In this document: piece by piece, positions 42,975 to 51,140 of the stretch
How the letters are laid out: every line of letters starts with the position of its first letter
Position numbering within the stretch: position 1 is the first letter of the stretch
NCBI RefSeq assembly: GCF_001440035.1
Contig: NZ_LJYG01000112.1
Location: 237,361 to 301,360 of the forward strand
DNA length: 64,000 nt
Origin: Bradyrhizobium manausense
GTDB lineage: Bacteria; Pseudomonadota; Alphaproteobacteria; Rhizobiales; Xanthobacteraceae
Reading direction: 5' to 3'
Program-made: the position numbers and the translations under genes
Notes under the pieces: model-generated
Told to the model about the DNA's origin: nothing
The model's database searches: none
The model's input: the letters and a program-made list of their open reading frames with translations, nothing else

Positions 42975-43415
42975 TTGGTCAAAGCTGCCGATATGCTGAT
43001 CGCGCGTCGCGCGGACACCCGTGCCCGCGCCGATTTCGCCACCTGGAAGATGATGGCCAAGCTGAACGGGTTGTCGGCGCTGCCCCCTGACGCACAGGGC
43101 TTCCTGGACGGCTACAAGAAGCTGCTGGAGCGGATGAGCGAGGCTGAGGCGACAGAGGCCGCCATCGCCGAGGTCTACAAATCCTACTATCTTGAGATGG
43201 GCGGCGGTGGGAACCCGCCCGACGTCCGCACGCGGCCGGCCGAACCGGCAAGGGACAATGTTACCGCTTTCCGGCGCCCGGCTCCCAAGCCGAAAAAGAC
43301 CGGCTTCTTCGGGGCGGCGACGGTCGGAGGAACCCAGAAACGCCCGCTGCCGGTGGCGCTGATCTTCGCCTGCCTGGTCGTGGTCTATGTCGGGATCAAG
43401 TTCTACTGGCGCTGA
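42975..43415 (+). CDS. C-terminally membrane-anchored protein of unknown function
   Basis: A protein of 146 residues (140 if started at the ATG at 42993). A helical charged N-terminal domain (TWKMMAKLNGLSALPPDAQGF, KKLLERMSEAEATEAAIAEVY) is followed by a Pro/Lys-rich linker and a C-terminal hydrophobic helix (PVALIFACLVVVYVGIKFYW). The TTG start at 42975 has AGAGG 5 bases upstream; the ATG at 42993 has none. No family recognised. Tail-anchored topology and position after the M50 protease gene make it a possible substrate or partner, which is inference. Confidence 0.65.
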   Translation: MVKAADMLIARRADTRARADFATWKMMAKLNGLSALPPDAQGFLDGYKKLLERMSEAEATEAAIAEVYKSYYLEMGGGGNPPDVRTRPAEPARDNVTAFRRPAPKPKKTGFFGAATVGGTQKRPLPVALIFACLVVVYVGIKFYWR

Positions 43416-43426
43416 GCGCTATCAGC

Positions 43427-44218
43427 CTATTTCGACGGCTTCTTGAAATTCACCGGCAGGCTGAAGGCGAATTGATCGTCGGTCAACTCGGCCGGCGGAA
43501 CCGGCACCGGATCCGACCGGCGCACCATGGAAATGGCCGCATCGTCGAAGGCGGGATCCCCTGAGGACTCCGCGACATTGACGGACACGACATTGCCGCG
43601 CCGGTTCAGGACCAGGCTGAGCGTGACCGTCGTCGTCTTGATCTTGTCCTTGGGATAGCGCTTGTGAATCTCGAAATAGGCGCTGATCCGCTTGCCCCAC
43701 TCGGCGGTCAGCTTGCGGATGTCCTTGCCGATACCCTGATGGGGCGCGGCCGCCTTCTCGTCCTCGCGCGCGTCCTCGTTCAGTGCCTGCCTTGCCGATT
43801 CCTGGGCGTTCGGCATCTCCTCGACGGCCTGGGTCTCGACCTTGGCCACCTTCGTGGTGTCCTCCACCGGCTTCTTGGAGTCATTCTCGGTGACGAGGCG
43901 GTCCGGATCCTCGGCCTCCTGAGGGATTTCCTTCGGCAGATCGGTCTCCTTGAGCTCGGCCTGCTGCTGCATCTGCTGCGGCTGGTACTGCGAGGCTTCG
44001 CTGTCCGGACCGGGCGGCAGATCCGTCTCGGGAAGCTTCGGTGAGGTCATTTCGACGGCGTATTCCGCGCCGTTAACGCCGAGGCCGTCGTCACCGTCAT
44101 CGGCACGTAGGTTGGCGAGCGCCAGCGCGGCCCCGCCAAGATGCAGGCCAACCGCTACGACAGCGGCCACGATCCACAACGGCCGCGAGGATTTTGCCTC
44201 GAACACAGGGTCGGTCAT
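43427..44218 (-). CDS. tonB: TonB energy transducer
   Basis: A 263-residue protein with one N-terminal membrane anchor (LWIVAAVVAVGLHLGGAALAL), a long Pro/Glu/Lys-rich periplasmic linker and a C-terminal TonB domain (RYPKDKIKTTTVTLSLVLNRRGNVVSV, SSGDPAFDDAAISMVRRSDP). The histidine in the anchor (GLHLGG) is the usual ExbB contact. It transmits proton-motive energy to the outer-membrane siderophore receptor encoded four genes upstream. Last gene of the iron operon. Confidence 0.92.
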   Translation of the reverse strand: MTDPVFEAKSSRPLWIVAAVVAVGLHLGGAALALANLRADDGDDGLGVNGAEYAVEMTSPKLPETDLPPGPDSEASQYQPQQMQQQAELKETDLPKEIPQEAEDPDRLVTENDSKKPVEDTTKVAKVETQAVEEMPNAQESARQALNEDAREDEKAAAPHQGIGKDIRKLTAEWGKRISAYFEIHKRYPKDKIKTTTVTLSLVLNRRGNVVSVNVAESSGDPAFDDAAISMVRRSDPVPVPPAELTDDQFAFSLPVNFKKPSK

Positions 44219-44228
44219 CGCACCGCCA

Positions 44229-44690
44229 TCAGGGTTGGACTGCCCCTTGCGCCGGCCCGGCCGCCGCAGGAGGTGCCTCTAGCGCCACCAGCTTGATCCG
44301 AGAATAGCCGCCGGATCGCAGGATTTCCATCACGCCCATCAACTCGCCGTACGGCACCGCCTTGTCGGCGCGCAGGAACAGATATTTGTCCTTGCTCATA
44401 TCGGCGACGGCATCGAGCGAGCTGACGAGGTCGGTGCGCTTGACCGGATTCTCTCCGATCGCCAGCGTCAGATCGGGCTTGATGCTGACATAGGTCGGCT
44501 TGTCCGGCTTCTTCTGCGGCTGCGCGCTCGACGTCGGCAGGTCGATCGGCAGATCGACCGTCGACAGCGGAGCTGCGACCATGAAGATGATCAGCAGCAC
44601 CAGGATGACGTCGATGAACGGCGTGACGTTGATGTCATGCGTTTCGGAGAAATCGTCGTCGTCATCATTCTCGGTGAGCGAGACAGCCAT
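44229..44690 (-). CDS. exbD: Biopolymer transport protein ExbD
   Basis: A 153-residue protein with one transmembrane helix carrying the functional aspartate (NVTPFIDVILVLLIIFMVAAP) and a periplasmic domain with a C-terminal MEILRSGGYSRIKLVALE. It is the proton-conducting partner of ExbB. GGAG from the end of exbB serves as ribosome site; the genes are 3 bases apart. Confidence 0.94.
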   Translation of the reverse strand: MAVSLTENDDDDDFSETHDINVTPFIDVILVLLIIFMVAAPLSTVDLPIDLPTSSAQPQKKPDKPTYVSIKPDLTLAIGENPVKRTDLVSSLDAVADMSKDKYLFLRADKAVPYGELMGVMEILRSGGYSRIKLVALEAPPAAAGPAQGAVQP

Positions 44691-44693
44691 GGC

Positions 44694-45728
44694 TTACTCC
44701 GCCGCGTGCGAATGCGCGCTGCCATGGCTGCGGTCGAGATCGCGCGACAACAGCCGGGCGGCGGCGCCCGAGGCGCGGCTGACGAGCTCGAGATAGCCCT
44801 TCGTCACGCGCGAGAAGTGATTGTAGATGATGACGGCAGGAATAGCGGCGACGAGACCGATGGCAGTGGCGAGCAGCGCCTCGGCGATGCCGGGGGCAAC
44901 CACAGCAAGATTGGTCGTCTGCGACTTCGAGATGCCGATAAAACTGTTCATGATGCCCCAGACGGTGCCGAACAGACCGACGAACGGTGACGTCGAACCG
45001 ATGGTCGCAAGCACACCCATACCGACGCGGATGCGCCGCGCTTCCGCGCGCACGATCTCGGCGAAGCTCGACGCCGCACGCTCCTTGATGCCGCCGTCGC
45101 TGGACAGGCCCGCCGACATCCGCGCTTCGCGCAGCGCGGCACTCAGGAAGGACGGCAGGATGCCCTGCTTGGTGCCGAGCGCCATCTGGGCTTCCGCGAG
45201 CGACCGCGCCTCTGCAATCCTCTTCAGCGCCGAACGAAGCCTCGTGGAGGCGATCGACAGCTCGATCGATTTTGCGATGAAGACGGTCCAGGTCACGAGC
45301 GAGGCGAAGGCAAGCCCGATCATGACCGCCTTCACGATGACGTCCGCCGACATGAACATCACCCAGGGTGACAATTCCTTCATGGCCGGCGCGATGCCGG
45401 CCTTTGGCGCTGGCTCGGATGCCGGGGCGATGGCAGCCTCGGTCGCGGGAGCGCTGGGCATCGCGGCCATGGGCGCCGCAGCCATGGGCGACGCAGCCGT
45501 GGGCATGGCAGCCGTGGCGGCTGCGGTCGAAGGCGCCGCGGTAGCGCTTGGTTGCGCCGCGGTAGCGGCAGTAGCCGGCGCCGGCAGGACCGCCGCAGGT
45601 GCAGGCGCTGTGGGCCGAGCCTGCGCCGCCGCCTGGGGTTGTGTCTGGGCAGCAGCAGGCGCTGTGAGCCAGGTGGCCGCGAGCAGCGCGGTTGCAACGA
45701 GGCTTGCGTGGAAAGATGCGAACTTCAT
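44694..45728 (-). CDS. exbB: ExbB proton channel subunit with Ala/Pro-rich periplasmic extension
   Basis: A 344-residue MotA/TolQ/ExbB-family protein. After a signal-like segment ([19 protein letters not shown]) come about 90 residues of Ala/Pro/Met-rich low complexity. The ExbB core follows with three membrane helices (residues about 120-330; [55 protein letters not shown]). Such N-terminal extensions are known in some alphaproteobacterial ExbBs. The start overlaps the stop of the hydroxylase gene by four bases. Confidence 0.92.
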   Translation of the reverse strand: MKFASFHASLVATALLAATWLTAPAAAQTQPQAAAQARPTAPAPAAVLPAPATAATAAQPSATAAPSTAAATAAMPTAASPMAAAPMAAMPSAPATEAAIAPASEPAPKAGIAPAMKELSPWVMFMSADVIVKAVMIGLAFASLVTWTVFIAKSIELSIASTRLRSALKRIAEARSLAEAQMALGTKQGILPSFLSAALREARMSAGLSSDGGIKERAASSFAEIVRAEARRIRVGMGVLATIGSTSPFVGLFGTVWGIMNSFIGISKSQTTNLAVVAPGIAEALLATAIGLVAAIPAVIIYNHFSRVTKGYLELVSRASGAAARLLSRDLDRSHGSAHSHAAE

Positions 45729-46414
45729 ACTTCGGCCCAGTTGCGAATGAGGTTGTGATAGATACCCGTCAATTTGACCGTTTCGGGATCGTCGCGCCCG
45801 AGCCGTGCCACCAGCGCCTGAATGGCGGTGTCGAGGTCAAAGATCATGCTGCGGGCTTGATCGTCCCGTATCATGCTCTGGAGCCAGAAGAAAGACGCAA
45901 CCCGGGCCCCCCTCGTCACCGGGGTGACCAGATGCAGGCTGGTCGAGGGATAGAGCACGCAGTCCCCAGCCGGCAACTTCACTTCGTGCGAACCGTAGGT
46001 GTCCTCGATCACAAGTTCGCCACCATCATAATCTTCGGGCTCGCTGAGGAATAACGTGACCGACAGATCGGTGCGAATGCGAAGGCCGGTCAGGCGGTCG
46101 CCGCGGATCGCGTTGTCGACATGCAGGCCGAAATAGTGGCCGCTGTCCGCCGCATAGCGGTTGAACAGCGGCGGAAAGATCTGGAGTGGGATTGCGGCCG
46201 CCAGAAACCGCGGGTTCGCCGTCAGCGCCGAGATGATGCGATGGCCGAGCTTGCGCGCGACCTCACCGTCCGGCGGCAACTGCTCGTTGCGCTTGACCAT
46301 GGCCGACTGCGCGCCCGCCGTGGAACGGCCGTCTTCCCATTCGCTGGCATCCATGATGCGGCGAAACTCCGCCACATCATCCTTGCTCAGGACGCCTTCA
46401 ATGCATGTCAGCAT
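45725..46414 (-). CDS. Fe(II)/2-oxoglutarate dioxygenase, PiuC/YbiX type (PKHD hydroxylase)
   Basis: A 229-residue oxygenase. It has the HxD iron-ligand pair in [12 protein letters not shown], a [11 protein letters not shown] strand, and a distal histidine with an arginine-containing 2-oxoglutarate site ([22 protein letters not shown]). Members sit next to TonB-dependent siderophore receptors in many bacteria; the substrate is not known with certainty but a siderophore or iron-release role is assumed. It lies between the receptor and exbB in one operon. GAGG precedes the ATG. Confidence 0.92.
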   Translation of the reverse strand: MLTCIEGVLSKDDVAEFRRIMDASEWEDGRSTAGAQSAMVKRNEQLPPDGEVARKLGHRIISALTANPRFLAAAIPLQIFPPLFNRYAADSGHYFGLHVDNAIRGDRLTGLRIRTDLSVTLFLSEPEDYDGGELVIEDTYGSHEVKLPAGDCVLYPSTSLHLVTPVTRGARVASFFWLQSMIRDDQARSMIFDLDTAIQALVARLGRDDPETVKLTGIYHNLIRNWAEV

Positions 46415-46434
46415 GGCACCTCGTCATCTTCCCA

Positions 46435-48990
46435 TCAGTAGCGCGCCGAGATCACGAAATAGGCGGCGCGTCCGGGTGCTTCCAGCACGAAGGGCGCGGC
46501 GCTCTGGTACAGCGCGTCGTAGTAGCGCTTGTCGAAGATGTTGTTGACGAACAGCTTCAGACGCCAGTTCTTGTTGATCTTGGCTTCCGCGAACGCATCA
46601 AAGCGCCAGTAGCTCGGAATCGACGTGCCCTGGTTGGCCGCGAGCAAAGTGCCGCCATAGATCTTGGAGCGGTATACCGCCTGGCCGCCGAGCTCCCAGG
46701 TGTCGTTGAGCTGGTACTTCGAGAGCAGGCTGAACGACTCGTGCGCGATGTTGGCGAGCGGACGCCCGACATTGGAGACGTAGAGTGTCGTATTGGCCGG
46801 CGGGGCCAGGGACTTCGTCACCTCCGACTGCATCAGCACGAGGCCGCCGAACACGCTCCATTTGTCCGTGATCTTGCCACCCACCCCGAGATCGATGCCG
46901 CGGACGCGATAGGCAGCGCCCGCCGTGATGCACGACACGGTCTTTGCCGGAGCCACGGGAGCGAAGGTACAGCCAAGCGCCGCCGCCGCCGCAGTGCTGC
47001 CGACGTTCTGCGCCTCGCGCGCGTTTTCCTTGGTCGTCTCGAACAGCGCGGCAGTCAGCAGCAGGTGGCGATCGAACAACTCCCATTTGGTGCCGAGCTC
47101 TATGGCCTTGTTCTTTTCGGGCCCGAAGATCTGGTTGTTGCCACCGGCCAGATTTGGATTGATGCCGCCATAGGCGGTGCTGGTGCCGTCGAACTCCGAG
47201 CCCACGGGATTCGCCGAGGTCGCATAGGCGGCATAAACGCTGCCGTTGGGCAGCGGCTTCAGCGTGAGGCCGAGGTTGTAATCCGGAACCAGGAATTGCG
47301 CGGACTGCTGCCCGAAAGCACCCGCCGCCGTGAAAGCCGATGTCTTGATGCTGTAATCGTCATAGCGGAAACCGCCGTTGAGGATGAGGACATCGCGATA
47401 ATTCGCGCTGTCCATGACGTAGCCGCTGATGGTTTCAATCCCAATCTTGGTCGGCCTGCCGGTCAGGCCCCCCGGTATCGGGAACGGATTGTCGGTGGCC
47501 TGCGGATAAAACACGCTGACGCCGGACGTTGATCCCGAGCCGGTGAAAGGCGTCGTCCCGGTCGTGATCTCCGAGCCAAGCCCGGTGTAAGTGTCGATCG
47601 ACGATCGCTCGTTGTCGTATTCGATGCCTGCAAACAACGTGTGCCTGAAGCCGGCATGATCGTCGAACTTGTACGTCGCCTCGGTCTGGTTGGCGAACAC
47701 GTCGGTGGCCTGGTAGCGGCTCTGAGGGTTGGCGCTCACAGTATAGGCCGTGAACGGAGCGCCCGCGGCCAGCGTCGGCGATTCCGGCAGTGTGCCGATG
47801 TAGTTCTGCGTCGAGTGCGATTCCCGGATCTTGTTGGTGAGCAGCAGATCGGGCGTGACCTGAACTTCCGCATTGATCGTGCCGATATCCTGGCCGGTCC
47901 GGTAGAAATCGCGATTGACGAAGCCGTAGAAATTATTCCGGTTGACCCCGAAGTCCGGGAAAGGCCCGCCTGATGTCGACGACGTGCTCGGCCGATAATA
48001 CGGCACGCCGAAATCGGGAATGCCCGTCAGCTCGGTGTGAATGTAATTGCCGGTGATCTTGATGGCGTCGGTCGGCTTCCAGGTCGTGGCGACGAAGGCG
48101 CCATCGCGATTGTCCTTGACGCGATCCCGCCCCGCAACGTCGGCATCCTGAAACAGGCCACCGGCGCGAACGGCGAGCGACGGGTTGATCACCTGGTTGA
48201 CGTCGAGCGTGACACGCTTGGTCTGGTCGGTGCCAAACGTCGTGTCCATGTTGTAGAAGCTCTTCTCGGTCACGGCCTGCTTGGTGACGATGTTGATGGC
48301 GCCACCCGCCGTGCCGCGGCCCGCGAAGGACGACGCGGGACCGCGCAGGATCTCGACCTGCTCGGTGAAGAAGTTCTCGCGCACGCTGACGCCGGCATCG
48401 CGCACGCCGTCGATGAAGACGTCGTTGCGGGCGTCAAAGCCGCGGATGAAGAAGCGATCGCCGAAAGCATTGCCGCCCTCGCCGGTGCCGAGCGTCACGC
48501 CGGCCGTGCTCAGGATCGCCTGCTTCAGCGTGGTGGCGCCCTTGTCGTCGAGGACTTCCTTGCTCAGCACCGTGATCGACTTCGGCGTATCGACCAGCTT
48601 CTCCGGAAACTTGCCGCCGGCCTGGACGTGATCGACTTTGTAGGGCGCAGCCGGATCTGCATAGGGATTGCTATCAGGCGACGGTGCGGCCGCATCGACG
48701 ACCGGGGCCACTGCAGCCTGCTGACGTTGTTGTGCCGCACGCCGCAGCGCGTTGCGGGCGCGGACCTGATCGGGCGTCGGTTTCGCGGTGGTGGAGCGCG
48801 GCCGCTCCTTGGGTGCGTCGACGTTGACCGGCGGCAGACTTGTCTGCTGCGCTTGTGCTGCGCCCGATACCGACGCGACTGCGATCAGGCCTGCAACGGT
48901 GGAAGCAGTCTTGCCAGCCGCACCATCGAAATTGCCGACCAAAGCTTGCCGTGCCGCGGTCGAACGCAACGACCGCGGAGCCCTCGCCAT
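46435..48990 (-). CDS. TonB-dependent siderophore receptor
   Basis: An 851-residue outer-membrane receptor. A long basic leader and export signal (ending ASVSGAAQAQ) is followed by a Pro/Ala-rich spacer, the plug domain (DTPKSITVLSKEVLDDKGATTLKQ, EILRGPASSFAGRGTAGGAINIVTK) and a 22-strand barrel ending with aromatic-rich AAYFVISARY. The FhuA/Fiu/CirA-like pattern and the linked PKHD hydroxylase and ExbBD-TonB point to ferric siderophore uptake, possibly catecholates. AAGGA is 5 bases before the ATG at 48990; upstream ATG and TTG codons are also in frame. Repeats at 49126-49194 are probably its regulatory region. Confidence 0.93.
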   Translation of the reverse strand: MARAPRSLRSTAARQALVGNFDGAAGKTASTVAGLIAVASVSGAAQAQQTSLPPVNVDAPKERPRSTTAKPTPDQVRARNALRRAAQQRQQAAVAPVVDAAAPSPDSNPYADPAAPYKVDHVQAGGKFPEKLVDTPKSITVLSKEVLDDKGATTLKQAILSTAGVTLGTGEGGNAFGDRFFIRGFDARNDVFIDGVRDAGVSVRENFFTEQVEILRGPASSFAGRGTAGGAINIVTKQAVTEKSFYNMDTTFGTDQTKRVTLDVNQVINPSLAVRAGGLFQDADVAGRDRVKDNRDGAFVATTWKPTDAIKITGNYIHTELTGIPDFGVPYYRPSTSSTSGGPFPDFGVNRNNFYGFVNRDFYRTGQDIGTINAEVQVTPDLLLTNKIRESHSTQNYIGTLPESPTLAAGAPFTAYTVSANPQSRYQATDVFANQTEATYKFDDHAGFRHTLFAGIEYDNERSSIDTYTGLGSEITTGTTPFTGSGSTSGVSVFYPQATDNPFPIPGGLTGRPTKIGIETISGYVMDSANYRDVLILNGGFRYDDYSIKTSAFTAAGAFGQQSAQFLVPDYNLGLTLKPLPNGSVYAAYATSANPVGSEFDGTSTAYGGINPNLAGGNNQIFGPEKNKAIELGTKWELFDRHLLLTAALFETTKENAREAQNVGSTAAAAALGCTFAPVAPAKTVSCITAGAAYRVRGIDLGVGGKITDKWSVFGGLVLMQSEVTKSLAPPANTTLYVSNVGRPLANIAHESFSLLSKYQLNDTWELGGQAVYRSKIYGGTLLAANQGTSIPSYWRFDAFAEAKINKNWRLKLFVNNIFDKRYYDALYQSAAPFVLEAPGRAAYFVISARY

Positions 48991-49334
48991 ACCCATCCTT
49001 ACGCCCCATTCCAATTGCTGCAGTGTGTCGCGCCGTGACAGGGCGACGCACTGGTCGTATCGAGCGGGGCAATGAGGGTCAACGCAGTGACGGCATGAGC
49101 AACGTTGAATCCATCCAGATCAAAACGATTCTAAATTTGAGTTTGAAACCGTTCTAAGCTCGAGCTTGTAAGCGTTCTAAACTGAAGCCGATGTTTGTCC
49201 TTGCGATGCGCGGTTCGTGCATCGCGCTTTTGCGTCAAAGCACGGGACGCCTGTCGCAGCAGGTATTGTCGCGCGACACGTTGATGCAGCGGGACATAGC
49301 GACACTCGTCTTCGCGCATCATCTTGCGCGGCCG
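48991..49334. other. Promoter gap of the siderophore receptor
   Basis: Apart from the TTCTAA repeats at 49126-49194, I see no gene or terminator here. The segment around the repeats is clearly AT-richer than the surroundings, as expected for an iron-controlled promoter reading to the left. Confidence 0.6.
49126..49194. repeat. Three 23-bp tandem repeats with TTCTAA core
   Basis: TTCTAA occurs at 49129-49134, 49152-49157 and 49175-49180, exactly 23 bases apart. The first two 23-base units share 16 positions. On the receptor's coding strand each reads [C/T]TTAGAA followed by C or T, resembling half of the TTTAGAA-N-TTCTAAA iron control element recognised by rhizobial Irr (recalled consensus). 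A perfect palindrome AAGCTCGAGCTT (49156-49167) spans units 2 and 3. The repeats lie 139-205 bases upstream of the receptor start. Confidence 0.7.
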
Positions 49335-49574
49335 TCAGTCGCTGCTCGGGGGCTTCATCAGCGAGAACAATTCATCGACGGTGCGCTGCGCGGTTGCACG
49401 CACGCGATCTGTGTTGTCCATGCCCACGATCTTGACGCCGCCAACGACGGCTTTGATCTCGTCGCGGAAGTCGGTGAGAAAGCGCAAGGGATCGCGCTGC
49501 TCATTGGCTACGCGCGCGATCAACCCCGTAATCAGAATCTGGCACGCGATCAGCTTGCCGTTCAATTCGTCCAT
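49335..49574 (-). CDS. Small conserved-looking protein of unknown function
   Basis: A 79-residue protein starting MDELNGKLIACQILITGLIA, with AGGAG 7 bases before the ATG. Helical and amphipathic (RDPLRFLTDFRDEIKAVVGG, TDRVRATAQRTVDELFSLM), with a short tail PPSSD. No transmembrane helix and no recognised family. The frame runs upstream to 49628 without a better start. Divergent from the RND adaptor gene. Confidence 0.7.
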   Translation of the reverse strand: MDELNGKLIACQILITGLIARVANEQRDPLRFLTDFRDEIKAVVGGVKIVGMDNTDRVRATAQRTVDELFSLMKPPSSD

Positions 49575-49964
49575 TCCGCACTCCTGACGTGGCGGCGCCG
49601 ATATGAACGATGCTGGTTTTGGTGACAACCGAAACGCGACCGGGGCGGTTTAGAACCGTTCTCGCGAAGGCAAATGCGCCCGTACCAACACAGCGCGTTC
49701 GCTGGCGTCCTCCATCGCAACGTCACGACGCCTGCGAGTATTCTCTGTCTCTTGCACGCTCCTCGCTCGTCACAAGAGAATGCAGCACTGCACACCGGCG
49801 CGTCACCCGGTTGCCTACGGGGTGCAAAGCTTTCCAATTGTTTAGGATTCTCAACTGATAGTGCTGTTTACACTGGAACTTGGCGTGTAATATACAAGCC
49901 TTGCTGGAACCCTTTGATTGCCCCGCCATTCGTTGTTTTGGGCATACAAGCCGATACACTCACA
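49575..49964. other. Gap before the RND operon with an inverted repeat
   Basis: No gene is recognised in this 390-base gap. An AT-rich stretch holds TTACAC (49868-49873) and GTGTAA (49885-49890), a perfect 6-base dyad with 11-base spacing. It overlaps a possible promoter, TTTACA (-35) at 49867 with TATACA 18 bases on. This would suit a regulator of the efflux pair, though no regulator gene is adjacent. Confidence 0.5.
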
Positions 49965-51140
49965 ATGAAAAAGTCACGGCCGATCCTGTGGATTGTCATC
50001 ATCGCAGCTGTGGCCGGTGGCGGCTATTACGGCTGGCAGCGATATCAGGCCGCGGAGGCCGGGAAAGCCCAGACTGCACAGAAGGGTGCGCCGCGCGCGC
50101 CCGCCGTGCCCGTCAGCATCGCGCCGGTCCAGAAGAGCGACTTCCCGGTTTACCTGACCGGTCTTGGCACCGTTCAGGGCTTCAACACCGTACAAGTCCG
50201 GACCCGGGTGGATGGCCAGATCGACAAGATCGCCTTCACCGAAGGCCAGATCGTCAAGCAGGGCGAGTTGCTGGTCTCGATCGATCCCCGCCCCTATCAA
50301 GCCACGCTCGACCAGGCCAAGGCCAAGAAGGCGCAGGACGAGGCTAGCCTGGCCAATGCCAATCTCGAGCTGCAGCGCGCGATGAAGCTCGGCGAATTCG
50401 CGACCGCACAGCGCGTCGATACCCAGCGCTCGACCGTCGCCCAGCTCACCGCCCAGATCGCCGCCGACGAAGCCGCCATCGCCAACGCCCAGACCCAGCT
50501 CGACTACACCCAGATCACGGCACCGATCACGGGCGTCGCCGGCCTGCGCCAGGTCGACATCGGCAACATCGTCAACGCCTCGAACCAGACCGGTGTCGTC
50601 ACCATCGCTCAGGTCGAACCGATCACCGTGATCTTCACCGCGCCGGAGGACCAGCTGCCCTATATCAGCGAGGGCCAGAAAGCCGGCGAGCTCAGGGTGA
50701 TCGCGTTCACCACCGACGGCAAGAAGACGCTGGCCGAAGGCAAGCTTGCCGTCATCAACAACCAGGTTGATACGACCAGCGGGACGATCAGGCTGAAGGC
50801 GGTGTTCGACAACAAGGAGCACACGCTGTGGCCGGGACAATCGGTGTCGACGCGACTGCTGGTGCGGACGCTGAAAGACGCGACCATCGTTCCCGATGAC
50901 GCGGTCCAGCATTCGACCAACGGCCTCTACGCCTATACCGTCAGCCAGGACAACAAGGCCGAGGTTCGCAAGATCAAGGTCGCCTATTCCATCGACGGAC
51001 GCTCGGTCATCGAGGAAGGCTTGAGCCCCGGCCAGCAGGTGATCACCGGCGGCCAGTACAAGGTTCAGCCCGGCAGTCTGGTCTCGACGACTGTCGCGAG
51101 TTCGGATCCGGTCCAGAAAAACAAGGTTCAGCAGGAATGA
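49965..51140 (+). CDS. RND efflux periplasmic adaptor (MdtA-like)
   Basis: A 391-residue membrane-fusion protein. N-terminal anchor (PILWIVIIAAVAGGGYYGW), lipoyl-type half-domains around RVDGQIDKIAFTEGQIVKQGELLVSIDPRPYQ, a coiled-coil hairpin (NANLELQRAMKLGEFATAQRVDTQRSTVAQL), and a beta-barrel and proximal domain with FTAPEDQLPYI. It links the inner-membrane RND pump to an outer-membrane channel. The ATG at 49965 has no clear ribosome site but begins the anchor; the frame is open to 49674 without homology. Overlaps the pump gene by four bases. Confidence 0.92.
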   Translation: MKKSRPILWIVIIAAVAGGGYYGWQRYQAAEAGKAQTAQKGAPRAPAVPVSIAPVQKSDFPVYLTGLGTVQGFNTVQVRTRVDGQIDKIAFTEGQIVKQGELLVSIDPRPYQATLDQAKAKKAQDEASLANANLELQRAMKLGEFATAQRVDTQRSTVAQLTAQIAADEAAIANAQTQLDYTQITAPITGVAGLRQVDIGNIVNASNQTGVVTIAQVEPITVIFTAPEDQLPYISEGQKAGELRVIAFTTDGKKTLAEGKLAVINNQVDTTSGTIRLKAVFDNKEHTLWPGQSVSTRLLVRTLKDATIVPDDAVQHSTNGLYAYTVSQDNKAEVRKIKVAYSIDGRSVIEEGLSPGQQVITGGQYKVQPGSLVSTTVASSDPVQKNKVQQE

